From Pyrinomonadaceae bacterium (GTDB lineage Bacteria; Acidobacteriota; Blastocatellia; Pyrinomonadales; Pyrinomonadaceae): a stretch of DNA of 61,908 nucleotides. The notes beneath the pieces are model-generated. The model saw only the letters and a list, made by a program, of their open reading frames with translations, did no database searches and was not told where the DNA came from. Made by a program: the position numbers and the translations under genes. Positions 38,391 to 46,404 of this stretch are shown piece by piece. Where the stretch lies: contig JAICGZ010000003.1 in assembly GCA_025922875.1 (NCBI GenBank), positions 1 to 61,908 of the forward strand, written 5' to 3'. How positions within the stretch are numbered: the stretch's first letter is position 1; each line of letters opens with the position of its first letter.

Positions 38391-40907
38391 TTAGTCTCCT
38401 GCCGCTGTTTTCACCACTTCTCTCTCGCGCGTAGTTGGCTCGAGCGCCGTCGTGCCGATCCGCATGCCGTGGAATGAACGCCACAGGAAGAACACCGACA
38501 CGAGGAAGAACACCAACGCGAGTATCTGCGTCAAGCTCGTGTCGCCATTATTGCGTGCAGTCAAACTAACCGCGAGCTCGACTGCCAGCAATCCAAACAG
38601 CGTCGTGAACTTGATCACCGGGTTCATCGCCACTGACGACGTGTCTTTGAAGGGATCGCCAACCGTGTCGCCAACGACTGTCGCATCGTGAAGCGGTGTG
38701 CCTTTCGCCTTCAGATCGACCTCGACAACTTTCTTCGCATTGTCCCACGCGCCGCCGGCGTTCGCCATGAAGATCGCCTGGTACAAACCAAAGATCGCTA
38801 TCGAAATCAGATATCCGATGAAGAAGAACGGTTCCACAAACGCGAACGCAAGCGTTGAGAAGAACACCGTCAGGAAGATATTGAACATGCCCTTCTGCGC
38901 GTACTGCGTACAGATCTGCACGACCTTCTTACTGTCTTCCACCGAAGCCTTCTCGACGCCTTCGAGCCGGATGTTGGCTTTGATGAACTCCACCGCTCGA
39001 TAAGCACCGGTGGTAACCGCCTGAGTCGATGCGCCTGTGAACCAGTAGATGATCGCGCCGCCTGTGATTAGTCCCAGCACAAACGGAGCGTGAAGCAGCG
39101 ACAGACCTTCGGTATTGGTTCGCAGTCCATCAGTTAACGCCATGATGATCGAGAAGATCATCGTGGTAGCTCCTACTACGGCCGTGCCAATCAACACGGG
39201 TTTAGCCGTGGCCTTGAACGTGTTGCCGGCGCCGTCGTTCTCTTCCAGCAGGTGTTTCGCCCGTCCAAAGTTGACGTTGACGTTGTAATCGTTCTTGACC
39301 TCATTCTCGACATCCGGGACCTGTTCAATCAAGGATAATTCGTAAACTGACTGCGCATTATCTGTGACTGGACCGTACGAATCGACCGCGATCGTCACCG
39401 GACCCATGCCCAGAAATCCAAACGCCACCAGTCCGAACCCAAACACTGGCGCCGCCACCGGATCAACCATCAACGCACCGAGACCCAATCCAGCAGCACT
39501 ACCAAGATTGGTGAAAAAGTAAGCAATAGCCATCAAGCCGACGATGCTGATGCCGAGCCAGTAACCGGAGAAATTGCCCGCAACAAGACCGGAAAGGATG
39601 TTCAAAGACGGGCCGCCTTCTCTCGACGACGTGACGACTTCGCTGACGTGACGTGACTCGGTAGAGGTAAATACCTTCACCAGCTCAGGGATGATCGCGC
39701 CCGCGAGTGTGCCGCACGAGATGATGATCGCAAGTTTCCACCAGAGTGTCGGGTTTCCGCTGAGCGTCGGAATCGTCAACCACGAAACGATAAAAGTTAT
39801 TACTACGGAAACAATGGAAGTAATCCACACAAGCGACGTGAGCGGCGCCTCGAAATTCATCGAATCAGCGTTCCGGTAACGAGCCTTTGCGATCGCGTCG
39901 TTAACGAAGTAAGAAAGCGCGCTGGCGACAATCATCATCACACGCATGATGAAGATCCACACCAGCAACTGGACCTGCACCGTGGGATTTGTAACACCCA
40001 GCAGGATAAACGTGATCAGCGCAACGCCTGTAACGCCGTAAGTTTCAAACCCGTCCGCGCTGGGGCCAACCGAGTCGCCGGCATTGTCGCCGGTGCAGTC
40101 CGCAATCACGCCCGGATTGCGCGCGTCGTCTTCCTTGATCTTGAAGACGATCTTCATCAGGTCGGAACCGATATCGGCAATCTTCGTGAAGATGCCGCCC
40201 GCGATACGCAACGCGGCCGCGCCGAGTGATTCACCGATTGCAAAACCGATAAAGCACGGTCCGGCGTAGTCGCCCGGAATGAACAAGAGAATGCAGAGCA
40301 TGATCAGCAGTTCGACGCTGATGAGCATCATGCCAATACTCATGCCGGCTTTTAACGGAATTGCGTAAAGAGGAAACGGTTTGCCTTCGAGACTGGCGAA
40401 CGCCGTGCGCGAATTAGCGAAGGTGTTAACGCGAATGCCGAACCACGCGACGCCGTAACTTCCCGCAATGCCAACCAAACTAAAGAACAGGATGATCGTT
40501 ACGCGGAACGGCTCCATACCCGAGAGCACGCCGAAGTAAAGCACAATCACCACGGCGATGAACGCTTCGAGAATCAGAATGAACTTGCCTTGTGTGATCA
40601 GGTAGGTCTTGCAGGTGGCGTAGATCAGTTCCGAGATCTCGCGCATTGCCCGGTGCACCGGCAATTTCTTTAAGTTCATGTAGATCGCCAGGCCGAAGCC
40701 GAGACCCAGAACACAGATGATGATGCCAAACAACAGCAGGTTATGACCGTTGATTCCGTTCAGGAAGGTCACCTGCGAGAGGTCTGGAAGCTGGAGATTC
40801 GCTTCACCGCCGGGCTGATGCGTCTGCGCATAAGTCGGGACAGCAAAGGCGAGCGTCGTGATGGCAGCGGCCAGACAAATTGCGACGCGCCGGATTACAG
40901 TTTCCAC
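38391..40907 (-). CDS. hppA: Membrane-bound proton-pumping pyrophosphatase, divergent subfamily
   Basis: An 838-residue ion-pumping pyrophosphatase with about 16 helices plus a cleavable-looking N-terminus (VPTYAQ). The signature regions are recognisable but altered: DIGSDLMKIVFK in place of DVGADLVGK, then EDDARNPGVIADCTGDNAGD and SVGPSADGFETYG in place of a CAGMAADLFE type. The ion-dependence loop reads GNTFKATAKP; Lys here usually marks the K+-independent class. GTG 40907 is preferred (AAAGGA seven bases upstream, then a signal-like helix) over ATG 40973. It is longer than the usual 660-770 residues. Confidence 0.9.
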   Translation of the reverse strand: METVIRRVAICLAAAITTLAFAVPTYAQTHQPGGEANLQLPDLSQVTFLNGINGHNLLLFGIIICVLGLGFGLAIYMNLKKLPVHRAMREISELIYATCKTYLITQGKFILILEAFIAVVIVLYFGVLSGMEPFRVTIILFFSLVGIAGSYGVAWFGIRVNTFANSRTAFASLEGKPFPLYAIPLKAGMSIGMMLISVELLIMLCILLFIPGDYAGPCFIGFAIGESLGAAALRIAGGIFTKIADIGSDLMKIVFKIKEDDARNPGVIADCTGDNAGDSVGPSADGFETYGVTGVALITFILLGVTNPTVQVQLLVWIFIMRVMMIVASALSYFVNDAIAKARYRNADSMNFEAPLTSLVWITSIVSVVITFIVSWLTIPTLSGNPTLWWKLAIIISCGTLAGAIIPELVKVFTSTESRHVSEVVTSSREGGPSLNILSGLVAGNFSGYWLGISIVGLMAIAYFFTNLGSAAGLGLGALMVDPVAAPVFGFGLVAFGFLGMGPVTIAVDSYGPVTDNAQSVYELSLIEQVPDVENEVKNDYNVNVNFGRAKHLLEENDGAGNTFKATAKPVLIGTAVVGATTMIFSIIMALTDGLRTNTEGLSLLHAPFVLGLITGGAIIYWFTGASTQAVTTGAYRAVEFIKANIRLEGVEKASVEDSKKVVQICTQYAQKGMFNIFLTVFFSTLAFAFVEPFFFIGYLISIAIFGLYQAIFMANAGGAWDNAKKVVEVDLKAKGTPLHDATVVGDTVGDPFKDTSSVAMNPVIKFTTLFGLLAVELAVSLTARNNGDTSLTQILALVFFLVSVFFLWRSFHGMRIGTTALEPTTREREVVKTAAGD

Positions 40908-40967
40908 GTTAAAATCCTTTCCGATTCTTCTAGAAGATGGCGAGATACGCTTACGAAAGTGCGTATT

Positions 40968-41028
40968 ATCCACAGATTACACAGATTTTTCAAAGAGAGG
41001 TTCTTGAACCTGCGTAATCTGTGGGTGG
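40968..41028. repeat. Family A variant (ACACAGAT words) overlapping the cstA 3' end
   Basis: ATCCACAGATTACACAGATT (from 40968) faces TGCGTAATCTGTGGG (41011-41025). The stem differs from family A by A for G in the word. The element encodes the last 17 or so residues of CstA and supplies its stop codon. Confidence 0.8.
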
Positions 41029-42848
41029 TTTCGTGTTCCCAGCCAGCGGCGGATCGAGTCGATCATGATGACAACAGCGGCAAACATGATGATCGCGGTG
41101 AGGCCCGTATTGATGAGACCCTGAACGCTTGTTTCCGGCTTTTGCGCGAGGGGCCAGAAAATGTCGGTAATTGATTTGAACCCGGCGACGAGGGTGGTGG
41201 TGCTCACAAACGATAACGGCAGGAGTGTGACCCACGCATATTTCGCCTTGCCGGAGTTGATCAAAATCGTTGTCGCCACACACAAAGCCACGGCGGCCAG
41301 CAATTGATTTGCAATTCCAAACATTGGCCAGATGGTCGAGATTGAGCCTGACCATATGAATGCCGCCCATGCAGTCACTACGAGAGCCGAGGTGATTACC
41401 GAACCTGGAAGCCACGTCGGCTCTTCGAGTTTCTTGTAGAAGCGACCGCCAAACTCGCCGACGAGAAATCGCGCGACGCGCGTGCCGGTATCGATCGTCG
41501 TGAGGATGAAGAGAGCTTCAAACATGATGGCGAAGTGATACCAGTACTTCATCAAACCGCCGAGGCCGGGTATGCCGGCGAAGATCTTCGCGATGCCGAG
41601 GGCGAGCGTGACAGCTCCGCCGGTGCGGCCGCGCAGGTTCTTCTCGCCTGATTCCTGTTCAAGCCGGTCGATCTCCTGCGGTTGAAGATTAAAACCTTCC
41701 GCACTGTGCGTATCGACCATGCGAGCGTACGCCGCCTTCTGTTCATTCGTGCCCTGAGCGGTGTTGATTGCGAAGTAGTCGCCAGGGAAAAGAGACGCGG
41801 CCGCGATAAGCGCCACCACGCCGACGACTCCCTCCATCAGCATGCTTCCATACCCGATCATCCGCGTGTCGGTTTCTTTGGCGATCATCTTTGGCGTCGT
41901 GCCCGAAGAGATCAGCGCGTGAAAACCGGAGATTGCGCCACACGCGATCGTGATGAAGACAAACGGGTAAAGCTTGCCGGGAATTACTGGTCCGCCACCC
42001 GCAGTGAAGGGTGTGAACGCCGGCATGTTGAGATTCGGATGGACCAGGATCACACCGAGAATCAAAAATGCGATCGTGCCGATCTTCAAATAGGAGGAGA
42101 GATAATCGCGCGGGCAAAGCAGCATCCAGACCGGCAGCACCGAAGCGATAAAACCGTAGGCCGCCATGATAACGATCAGGCTGTTGCGTGAGAGCGTGAA
42201 TGTCTCTGCTAATGGTGATTCTGCAATTCTGCCTCCAAGCCAAACTGCAAACAGCAGCCCGACGATGCCAATGATGCTCGCTTCAGCAATTTTCCCTTTG
42301 CGGAAGCGATACATGTATAAACCCATCAACAGTGCGAGCGGAATGGTGAAGCCGACCGTAAACGTTCCCCACGGCGACTCCGCGAGGGCGTTAACTACAA
42401 CCAACCCAAGACCAGCGAGTGCAATCACCACGATAAAAAGAATCGCGACACCGGCCACCAGGCCCGAGAGTGGACTAATCTCCGTGCGCGCCATCTCCGC
42501 CAGCGATTTGCCTTTGCGACGAACACTGCCGGCCATGATCATGAAGTCGTGCACTGCGCCGCCCAGACAAACTCCGATAACCAGCCACAACAATCCCGGC
42601 AGGAAACCAAACTGCGCCGCCAGCACCGGCCCAATCAACGGCCCAGCACCCGAGATGGCAGCGAAGTGATGTCCAAACAAAACCCACTTGTTAGTTGGAT
42701 AGTAGTTGTGACCGTCGTACATCGTCTGCGACGGCACCGGGCGCGAATCGTCAAGGGCGAGAACTTTCGCTGCAATGAATGCCGAGTAATAGCGATAGGA
42801 GATCGCGATAACGCAGAGTGCCCCTATGATGATTGGAAGCGCGTTCAT
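40977..42848 (-). CDS. cstA: CstA family carbon-starvation/pyruvate transporter
   Basis: A 623-residue inner-membrane protein with about 16 helices. CstA marks: [59 protein letters not shown] and [15 protein letters not shown]. coli CstA and BtsT take up pyruvate and peptides when carbon is short. The C-terminus ([16 protein letters not shown]) comes from the repeat at 40968. Its start overlaps the stop of the amino acid permease by four bases, so the two transporters are coupled. Confidence 0.93.
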   Translation of the reverse strand: MNALPIIIGALCVIAISYRYYSAFIAAKVLALDDSRPVPSQTMYDGHNYYPTNKWVLFGHHFAAISGAGPLIGPVLAAQFGFLPGLLWLVIGVCLGGAVHDFMIMAGSVRRKGKSLAEMARTEISPLSGLVAGVAILFIVVIALAGLGLVVVNALAESPWGTFTVGFTIPLALLMGLYMYRFRKGKIAEASIIGIVGLLFAVWLGGRIAESPLAETFTLSRNSLIVIMAAYGFIASVLPVWMLLCPRDYLSSYLKIGTIAFLILGVILVHPNLNMPAFTPFTAGGGPVIPGKLYPFVFITIACGAISGFHALISSGTTPKMIAKETDTRMIGYGSMLMEGVVGVVALIAAASLFPGDYFAINTAQGTNEQKAAYARMVDTHSAEGFNLQPQEIDRLEQESGEKNLRGRTGGAVTLALGIAKIFAGIPGLGGLMKYWYHFAIMFEALFILTTIDTGTRVARFLVGEFGGRFYKKLEEPTWLPGSVITSALVVTAWAAFIWSGSISTIWPMFGIANQLLAAVALCVATTILINSGKAKYAWVTLLPLSFVSTTTLVAGFKSITDIFWPLAQKPETSVQGLINTGLTAIIMFAAVVIMIDSIRRWLGTRNHPQITQVQEPLFEKSV

Positions 42849-44632
42849 CCGTTCTGACCCGTATCACTCGAAGCCTGGCTGCTCTTCGCCATCACCAAAC
42901 CGATAATGCCCAGCAATAACCCGATAACGATAAATGCAACACCAAACAGCGCGCGATTGTGGTTTATGTCTGCCGCAGTCGAAGCCGCGTCGAAGACGCC
43001 GACGAAGCCTATGTGATGTGGCACTGTAAATAGTCCCACGGCGAGGGCAAAGAAACCAAACGCTGCAATTTTAAGCGGCGTTGGAGTGCGTGAGGGGCGA
43101 CCCATTTTCATTCCGATTGCGCTACGCGTGTAGCCGTAGGCTAGATAGATTGAAAGACCAAGCACGAGCCAACCGATGAATCGCCACCACGTATCCGCCG
43201 CAAGGTAGTACATAAGAAAAATACAGGATGCGGCACCGAGCAGCGGCATCAGGTAAGCGCCGAAAGGTACTCTGAATGGCCGGGTGCGATCCGGATCTTT
43301 ATGGCGAAGAATCGGAATGCCGATGCAAACAAGCAGAAATGCGAACAATGTACCAATGTTCGTCAGATTCAACATCGACTCAATGTTCGCAAAGGCCGCG
43401 ATGCCGCCAACGAAGATTCCCGTGAGGATTGTCGTGACGTGCGGAGTCTTAAACCTGGGATGGACGCTCGCGAACCACGATGGCAACAATCCATCGCGGG
43501 CCATCGACATGAATATTCGTGGCTGGCCCAACTGAAAGACCAACAGGACCGCAGTGTGAGCGACTACCGAACCAAAGGCGACGATCGTTTGCGGCCAGGT
43601 GATGCCCGGAGGCGCAACGTAATCGAGCGCCATGGTTAAAGCTTCTGCTTGTCCCGACGAAGAGACTTTCTGTAGTTCGGGAAAAGGAATTAATCCAGTA
43701 AAAACAGCGGCCACCACGATATAGAAGATCGTGCAAATAATCAGTGAGCCGATGATGCCGATGGGCAGATCGCGAGCGGGATTCTTGGTTTCTTCGGCAA
43801 CAGTAGAAACCGCATCGAAGCCGATGTAAGCGAAAAAGACGAGCGCGGCGCCTGCAAACGTGCCGCCCCACCCTTGCGGTTGAAACGGACGCCAGTTACT
43901 TGCCATCTGTGAGGTCGGCACAAAGTAGAGCGCCACACCCACGAAGAACAGCAGCACCAGCACTTTGATAAGGACCATGCCGGCATTAAAGTTTGCCGAT
44001 TCCCGAATTCCCCAAACCAGAACAATCGTCAGCAACGCGACGATGCCAAATGCCAGCAAGTTGAAAATAATCGGCGTGCCAAATAGAACTGGGGCGCTGC
44101 CAAACAACTGCGCATACTCGGCCGGGGCCTCCGCCGAGAGGAGCATTGCCGAGCGATAGTCTGCCGCCAGCCAGTGTGGAAAAGGAATTCCGAGATTGAG
44201 CAGTAACTTGTGAAAATACTCCGCCCAACTGATCGCAACGGCGACGTTCCCGATCGCATATTCAATGATCAAGTCCCAACCGATGATCCAGGCGATCAGC
44301 TCACCCATAGTCGCGTACGAGTAGGTATAAGCTGAGCCGGAGATAGGAACCATCGACGCCAGTTCCGCGTAACAGAGTGCGGTAAAGCCGCAGACCACGG
44401 CTGTAATCACAAATGAAAGCATTAGCGACGGGCCTGCGCCTGGGCGACCCACAGATGAGTCGCCGGCTGCCGCGGAACCAACGGTCGCAAATATGCCCGC
44501 GCCGATGATTGCGCCGATGCCGATAAGCGTTACATTGAAGGCTCCGAGCGTGCGCTTCAATGCGAATTGCGGGCCGGCTACCGCTGCCAGAATGTCATCA
44601 AGGTTCTTGGTACGAAAGAGTCCTCGAAGCAA
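42845..44632 (-). CDS. APC family amino acid permease (CAT-type)
   Basis: A 595-residue transporter with about 14 helices. Conserved: [20 protein letters not shown] (helix 1 substrate loop), [66 protein letters not shown] and [16 protein letters not shown]. The long loop after helix 4 and the extra C-terminal helices match the cationic amino acid transporter group, such as YfnA/GkApcT. The substrate cannot be fixed. It is the first gene of a two-gene unit with cstA. Confidence 0.92.
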   Translation of the reverse strand: MLRGLFRTKNLDDILAAVAGPQFALKRTLGAFNVTLIGIGAIIGAGIFATVGSAAAGDSSVGRPGAGPSLMLSFVITAVVCGFTALCYAELASMVPISGSAYTYSYATMGELIAWIIGWDLIIEYAIGNVAVAISWAEYFHKLLLNLGIPFPHWLAADYRSAMLLSAEAPAEYAQLFGSAPVLFGTPIIFNLLAFGIVALLTIVLVWGIRESANFNAGMVLIKVLVLLFFVGVALYFVPTSQMASNWRPFQPQGWGGTFAGAALVFFAYIGFDAVSTVAEETKNPARDLPIGIIGSLIICTIFYIVVAAVFTGLIPFPELQKVSSSGQAEALTMALDYVAPPGITWPQTIVAFGSVVAHTAVLLVFQLGQPRIFMSMARDGLLPSWFASVHPRFKTPHVTTILTGIFVGGIAAFANIESMLNLTNIGTLFAFLLVCIGIPILRHKDPDRTRPFRVPFGAYLMPLLGAASCIFLMYYLAADTWWRFIGWLVLGLSIYLAYGYTRSAIGMKMGRPSRTPTPLKIAAFGFFALAVGLFTVPHHIGFVGVFDAASTAADINHNRALFGVAFIVIGLLLGIIGLVMAKSSQASSDTGQNG

Positions 44633-44731
44633 GGTGTCGCCTCCGGAACTTGATTGTGGGAAAGCTTGCGGAGTTTGGCATGGAAGCCGTTCCGTTGTAA
44701 ATCTTTACCCGCTTGTTTTCTTGACCAAAGC

Positions 44732-44802
44732 TTTCCTCGCCAAGGCGAAGGCGCAAAGGAAAACAAAAGAAGAGCTTTGCCGCCTTTGCGCCTTTGCGCG
44801 AG
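44732..44802. repeat. Family B inverted repeat (GGCGCAAA words), copy 2
   Basis: Left TTTCCTCGCCAAGGCGAAGG continues into GCGCAAAGG; right CTTTGCCGCCTTTGCGCCTT continues into TGCGCGAG. The stem is imperfect. It lies in the 239-base gap between the permease and the divergent stress gene, together with a half family E word (GGATTACAGAATTTACAGGG) near 44828-44847. No promoter could be assigned. Confidence 0.75.
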
Positions 44803-44871
44803 AACGGTTTTGGTTGTGGTTCCAGGGATTACAGAATTTACAGGGTCGAGGAGTGATGGTAGTGTTCGGCA

Positions 44872-45780
44872 ATGTTTCCCTTTAGAAACATACTTTTCCC
44901 CACCGATTTTTCTCCGCACTCGCAGGCTGCGCTGAAGTACGCTGCTGCATTCGCACGCCACGGTGATGGCCGGGTATTGCTGTTTAGCGCGCAGGACGCA
45001 AAGCTTGCCGCAAACGTGCAATCTCAATTGACGGGGTTGCTCTCGGATCCGCTGCTTGAAGGTGTTGAGGTGGATCGCGTGGTAGTGGAAGGTGAGCCTG
45101 CGGCCGAGATCGCTCGAGCAGCGATCGACCACCAGGTTGATCTGATCACAGTCGCCACGCGCGACCGCAATCGACTTTCACGCGCCTTTGGTAGCTCCAT
45201 TGCCGAAGAGATTGTCGCCGAGTCGCCCTGCGCCGTGCTTGCCGTCCGGCCGCCGCAACGTGATTTTGTAGAACATCGTGACGGGCAAACTGAGATTCGA
45301 TTGAATCGCGTGCTACTGGCCACAAACTTCCGCCCGTCTTCGGTCGCAGCAACTCAACTCGCCACCCAAATTGCAAACCATCTCGGCGCGGAACTTCACG
45401 CCGTCTACGTGATTGGTGATTACTTCGAACAGATCTCGGCAGTGTTTCCGGAAGGCGGGCTCGCGGCTTTGACTCGACTACGCAGCTACGTGCAGGAGCG
45501 CATGGGCCATCTGTCGCGCACAGGCGGCGCCGGCGCCAAGACGCACATTGCCGAAGGCAAACCCTACCAGGAGATCGTCAAACTCGCGACGATGATCGAC
45601 GCAGATCTCATCGTGATCGGAACGGCCGTTCACGGATCGTTGTTTGGGAATAGTCAGGTGCTGGGCTCGGAGATTGAACGAGTGATCAGAAACGCGCCGT
45701 GTCCGGTGCTTTGCGTTCCTGCCGCTAAGGTTCTGACGCCATTGCCGGCGTTAGTGACGCAGACCGTCCCCCAAATGTAG
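44872..45780 (+). CDS. Tandem universal stress protein (two UspA domains)
   Basis: A 302-residue cytosolic protein with two Usp folds, at about 1-135 and 145-290. The first has FRNILFPTDFSPHSQAALKY and ITVATRDRNRLSRAFGSSIAEEIV; the second has RVLLATNFRPSSVAATQL and LIVIGTAVHGSLFGNSQVLGSEIERVI. The G-x2-G-x9-G nucleotide loop is not well kept in domain 1, but a related pattern is visible in domain 2. Probably stress-linked. It stands alone; the convergent rhodanese gene ends 60 bases away across a family C hairpin. Confidence 0.9.
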   Translation: MFPFRNILFPTDFSPHSQAALKYAAAFARHGDGRVLLFSAQDAKLAANVQSQLTGLLSDPLLEGVEVDRVVVEGEPAAEIARAAIDHQVDLITVATRDRNRLSRAFGSSIAEEIVAESPCAVLAVRPPQRDFVEHRDGQTEIRLNRVLLATNFRPSSVAATQLATQIANHLGAELHAVYVIGDYFEQISAVFPEGGLAALTRLRSYVQERMGHLSRTGGAGAKTHIAEGKPYQEIVKLATMIDADLIVIGTAVHGSLFGNSQVLGSEIERVIRNAPCPVLCVPAAKVLTPLPALVTQTVPQM

Positions 45781-45838
45781 CCACAAAAAAGCACAAAAAG
45801 CACGAAACTTTCAGACGTACCTTTTGTGCTTTTTGTGG
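45781..45838. repeat. Family C inverted repeat (CACAAAAAGCACAAA words), copy 2
   Basis: Left CCACAAAAAAGCACAAAAAG and right CCTTTTGTGCTTTTTGTGG are near complements. The element fills exactly the space between the stop codon of the stress gene (45778-45780) and that of the rhodanese gene (45841-45843), which argues that the rhodanese frame really ends at 45841, not at the internal TGA. Confidence 0.85.
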
Positions 45839-45840
45839 CT

Positions 45841-46299
45841 CTATTTCTTCTGGATCGGCTTTCCTTGCTGCTGCCACAAGTTGTAACCGCCAAGCAACGC
45901 TGCTGCGTTTTCAACACCTTTTGTTTTGAGAGCGACCACCGCACCGGCGGACGTTTGTTCTTTCGTTCAAGAACAATACGTGACAATCGTCTTGTCACGC
46001 GGCAACTCGTCTAAGTGGTTCAAGATATCGCCCGCGGGAATTAGGCGCGCGCCCGGAATATGTCCGAGGTCATACGCCGCCTGGTTTCTAACATCGACTA
46101 CAAAAGCTTTCCCCTCTTTCATCAAAGCCTCGAACTCTTCGATGGTGATCCGGCGTGCACCATCCGGATTGGCTGCTTGAAGATCGGCACTACTGGTTGG
46201 CTTCGGCGGAGTGCTAGCCACCGGCATATCGACCGCATTACACGCGACAAGCATGGCGGCGGCCAATATCGTCGCGAAATAGAAAACTTTGAGATGCAT
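45841..46299 (-). CDS. Rhodanese-like lipoprotein, probable selenoprotein (in-frame TGA at 45967-45969)
   Basis: The frame encodes 152 residues if TGA is read as selenocysteine (position 111). ATG 46299 follows a GGAGG site. The signal ends in the lipobox MLVAC, so it is a periplasmic lipoprotein. The rhodanese domain runs ITIEEFEALM, FVVDVRNQAAYDLGHIPGARLI and IVTYCS, then TGA, then TKEQTSAGAVVALKTKGVEN and AAALLGGYNLWQQQGKPIQK, an intact C-terminal half. Relatives with a YC-x-C-P active site have Cys at the TGA position. A SECIS-like hairpin follows at the right distance. It would transfer sulfane sulfur. Read as ordinary code it would be a broken 110-residue fragment. It is divergent from Soe-like genes. 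Confidence 0.75.
45933..45953 (-). promoter_or_regulatory. Bacterial SECIS-like hairpin in the rhodanese mRNA
   Basis: On the minus-strand RNA, CGUCCGCC pairs with GGUGGUCG (one U-U mismatch, one G-U) around the loop GGUGC. The loop begins 22 bases after the UGA and starts with G, within the window described for bacterial SECIS elements (apical loop about 16-37 bases from UGA, G among its first bases). It also encodes the TSAGAVVA stretch, so coding and structure overlap. Confidence 0.6.
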
Positions 46300-46370
46300 T
46301 AAGAACCTCCGTATTAACGGCACCTAATGTGTTACGCCGCGTGAGATTTGTCAATTCCTCGGGGGAGAAG

Positions 46371-46379
46371 TGTTATAGT
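46371..46379 (+). promoter_or_regulatory. Extended -10 promoter element for the Soe-like genes
   Basis: TGTTATAGT is an extended -10 (TG-n-TATAAT with one mismatch). No strong -35 lies 17 bases upstream. The expected start is near 46386. For the opposite strand a perfect TTGACA lies at 46354-46349, but its -10 is poor. Confidence 0.45.
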
Positions 46380-46383
46380 TTCC

Positions 46384-46398
46384 GCTCCCAACGGGAGC
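46384..46398. promoter_or_regulatory. Perfect 15-base palindrome at the Soe-like start site
   Basis: GCTCCC-AAC-GGGAGC overlaps the predicted transcription start and the GGGAG ribosome binding site, which is seven bases before ATG 46405. It may be a repressor operator, or, if transcription starts further upstream, a hairpin hiding the binding site. Confidence 0.45.
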
Positions 46399-46404
46399 CT
46401 GCTT

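Noticed and set aside
45967-46323. Rhodanese as a plain truncated protein ending at the TGA
   Set aside because: The downstream half is intact in the same frame and the stop-to-stop hairpin starts at the later TAG, so readthrough explains more; the pseudogene option is kept as the refuting test.
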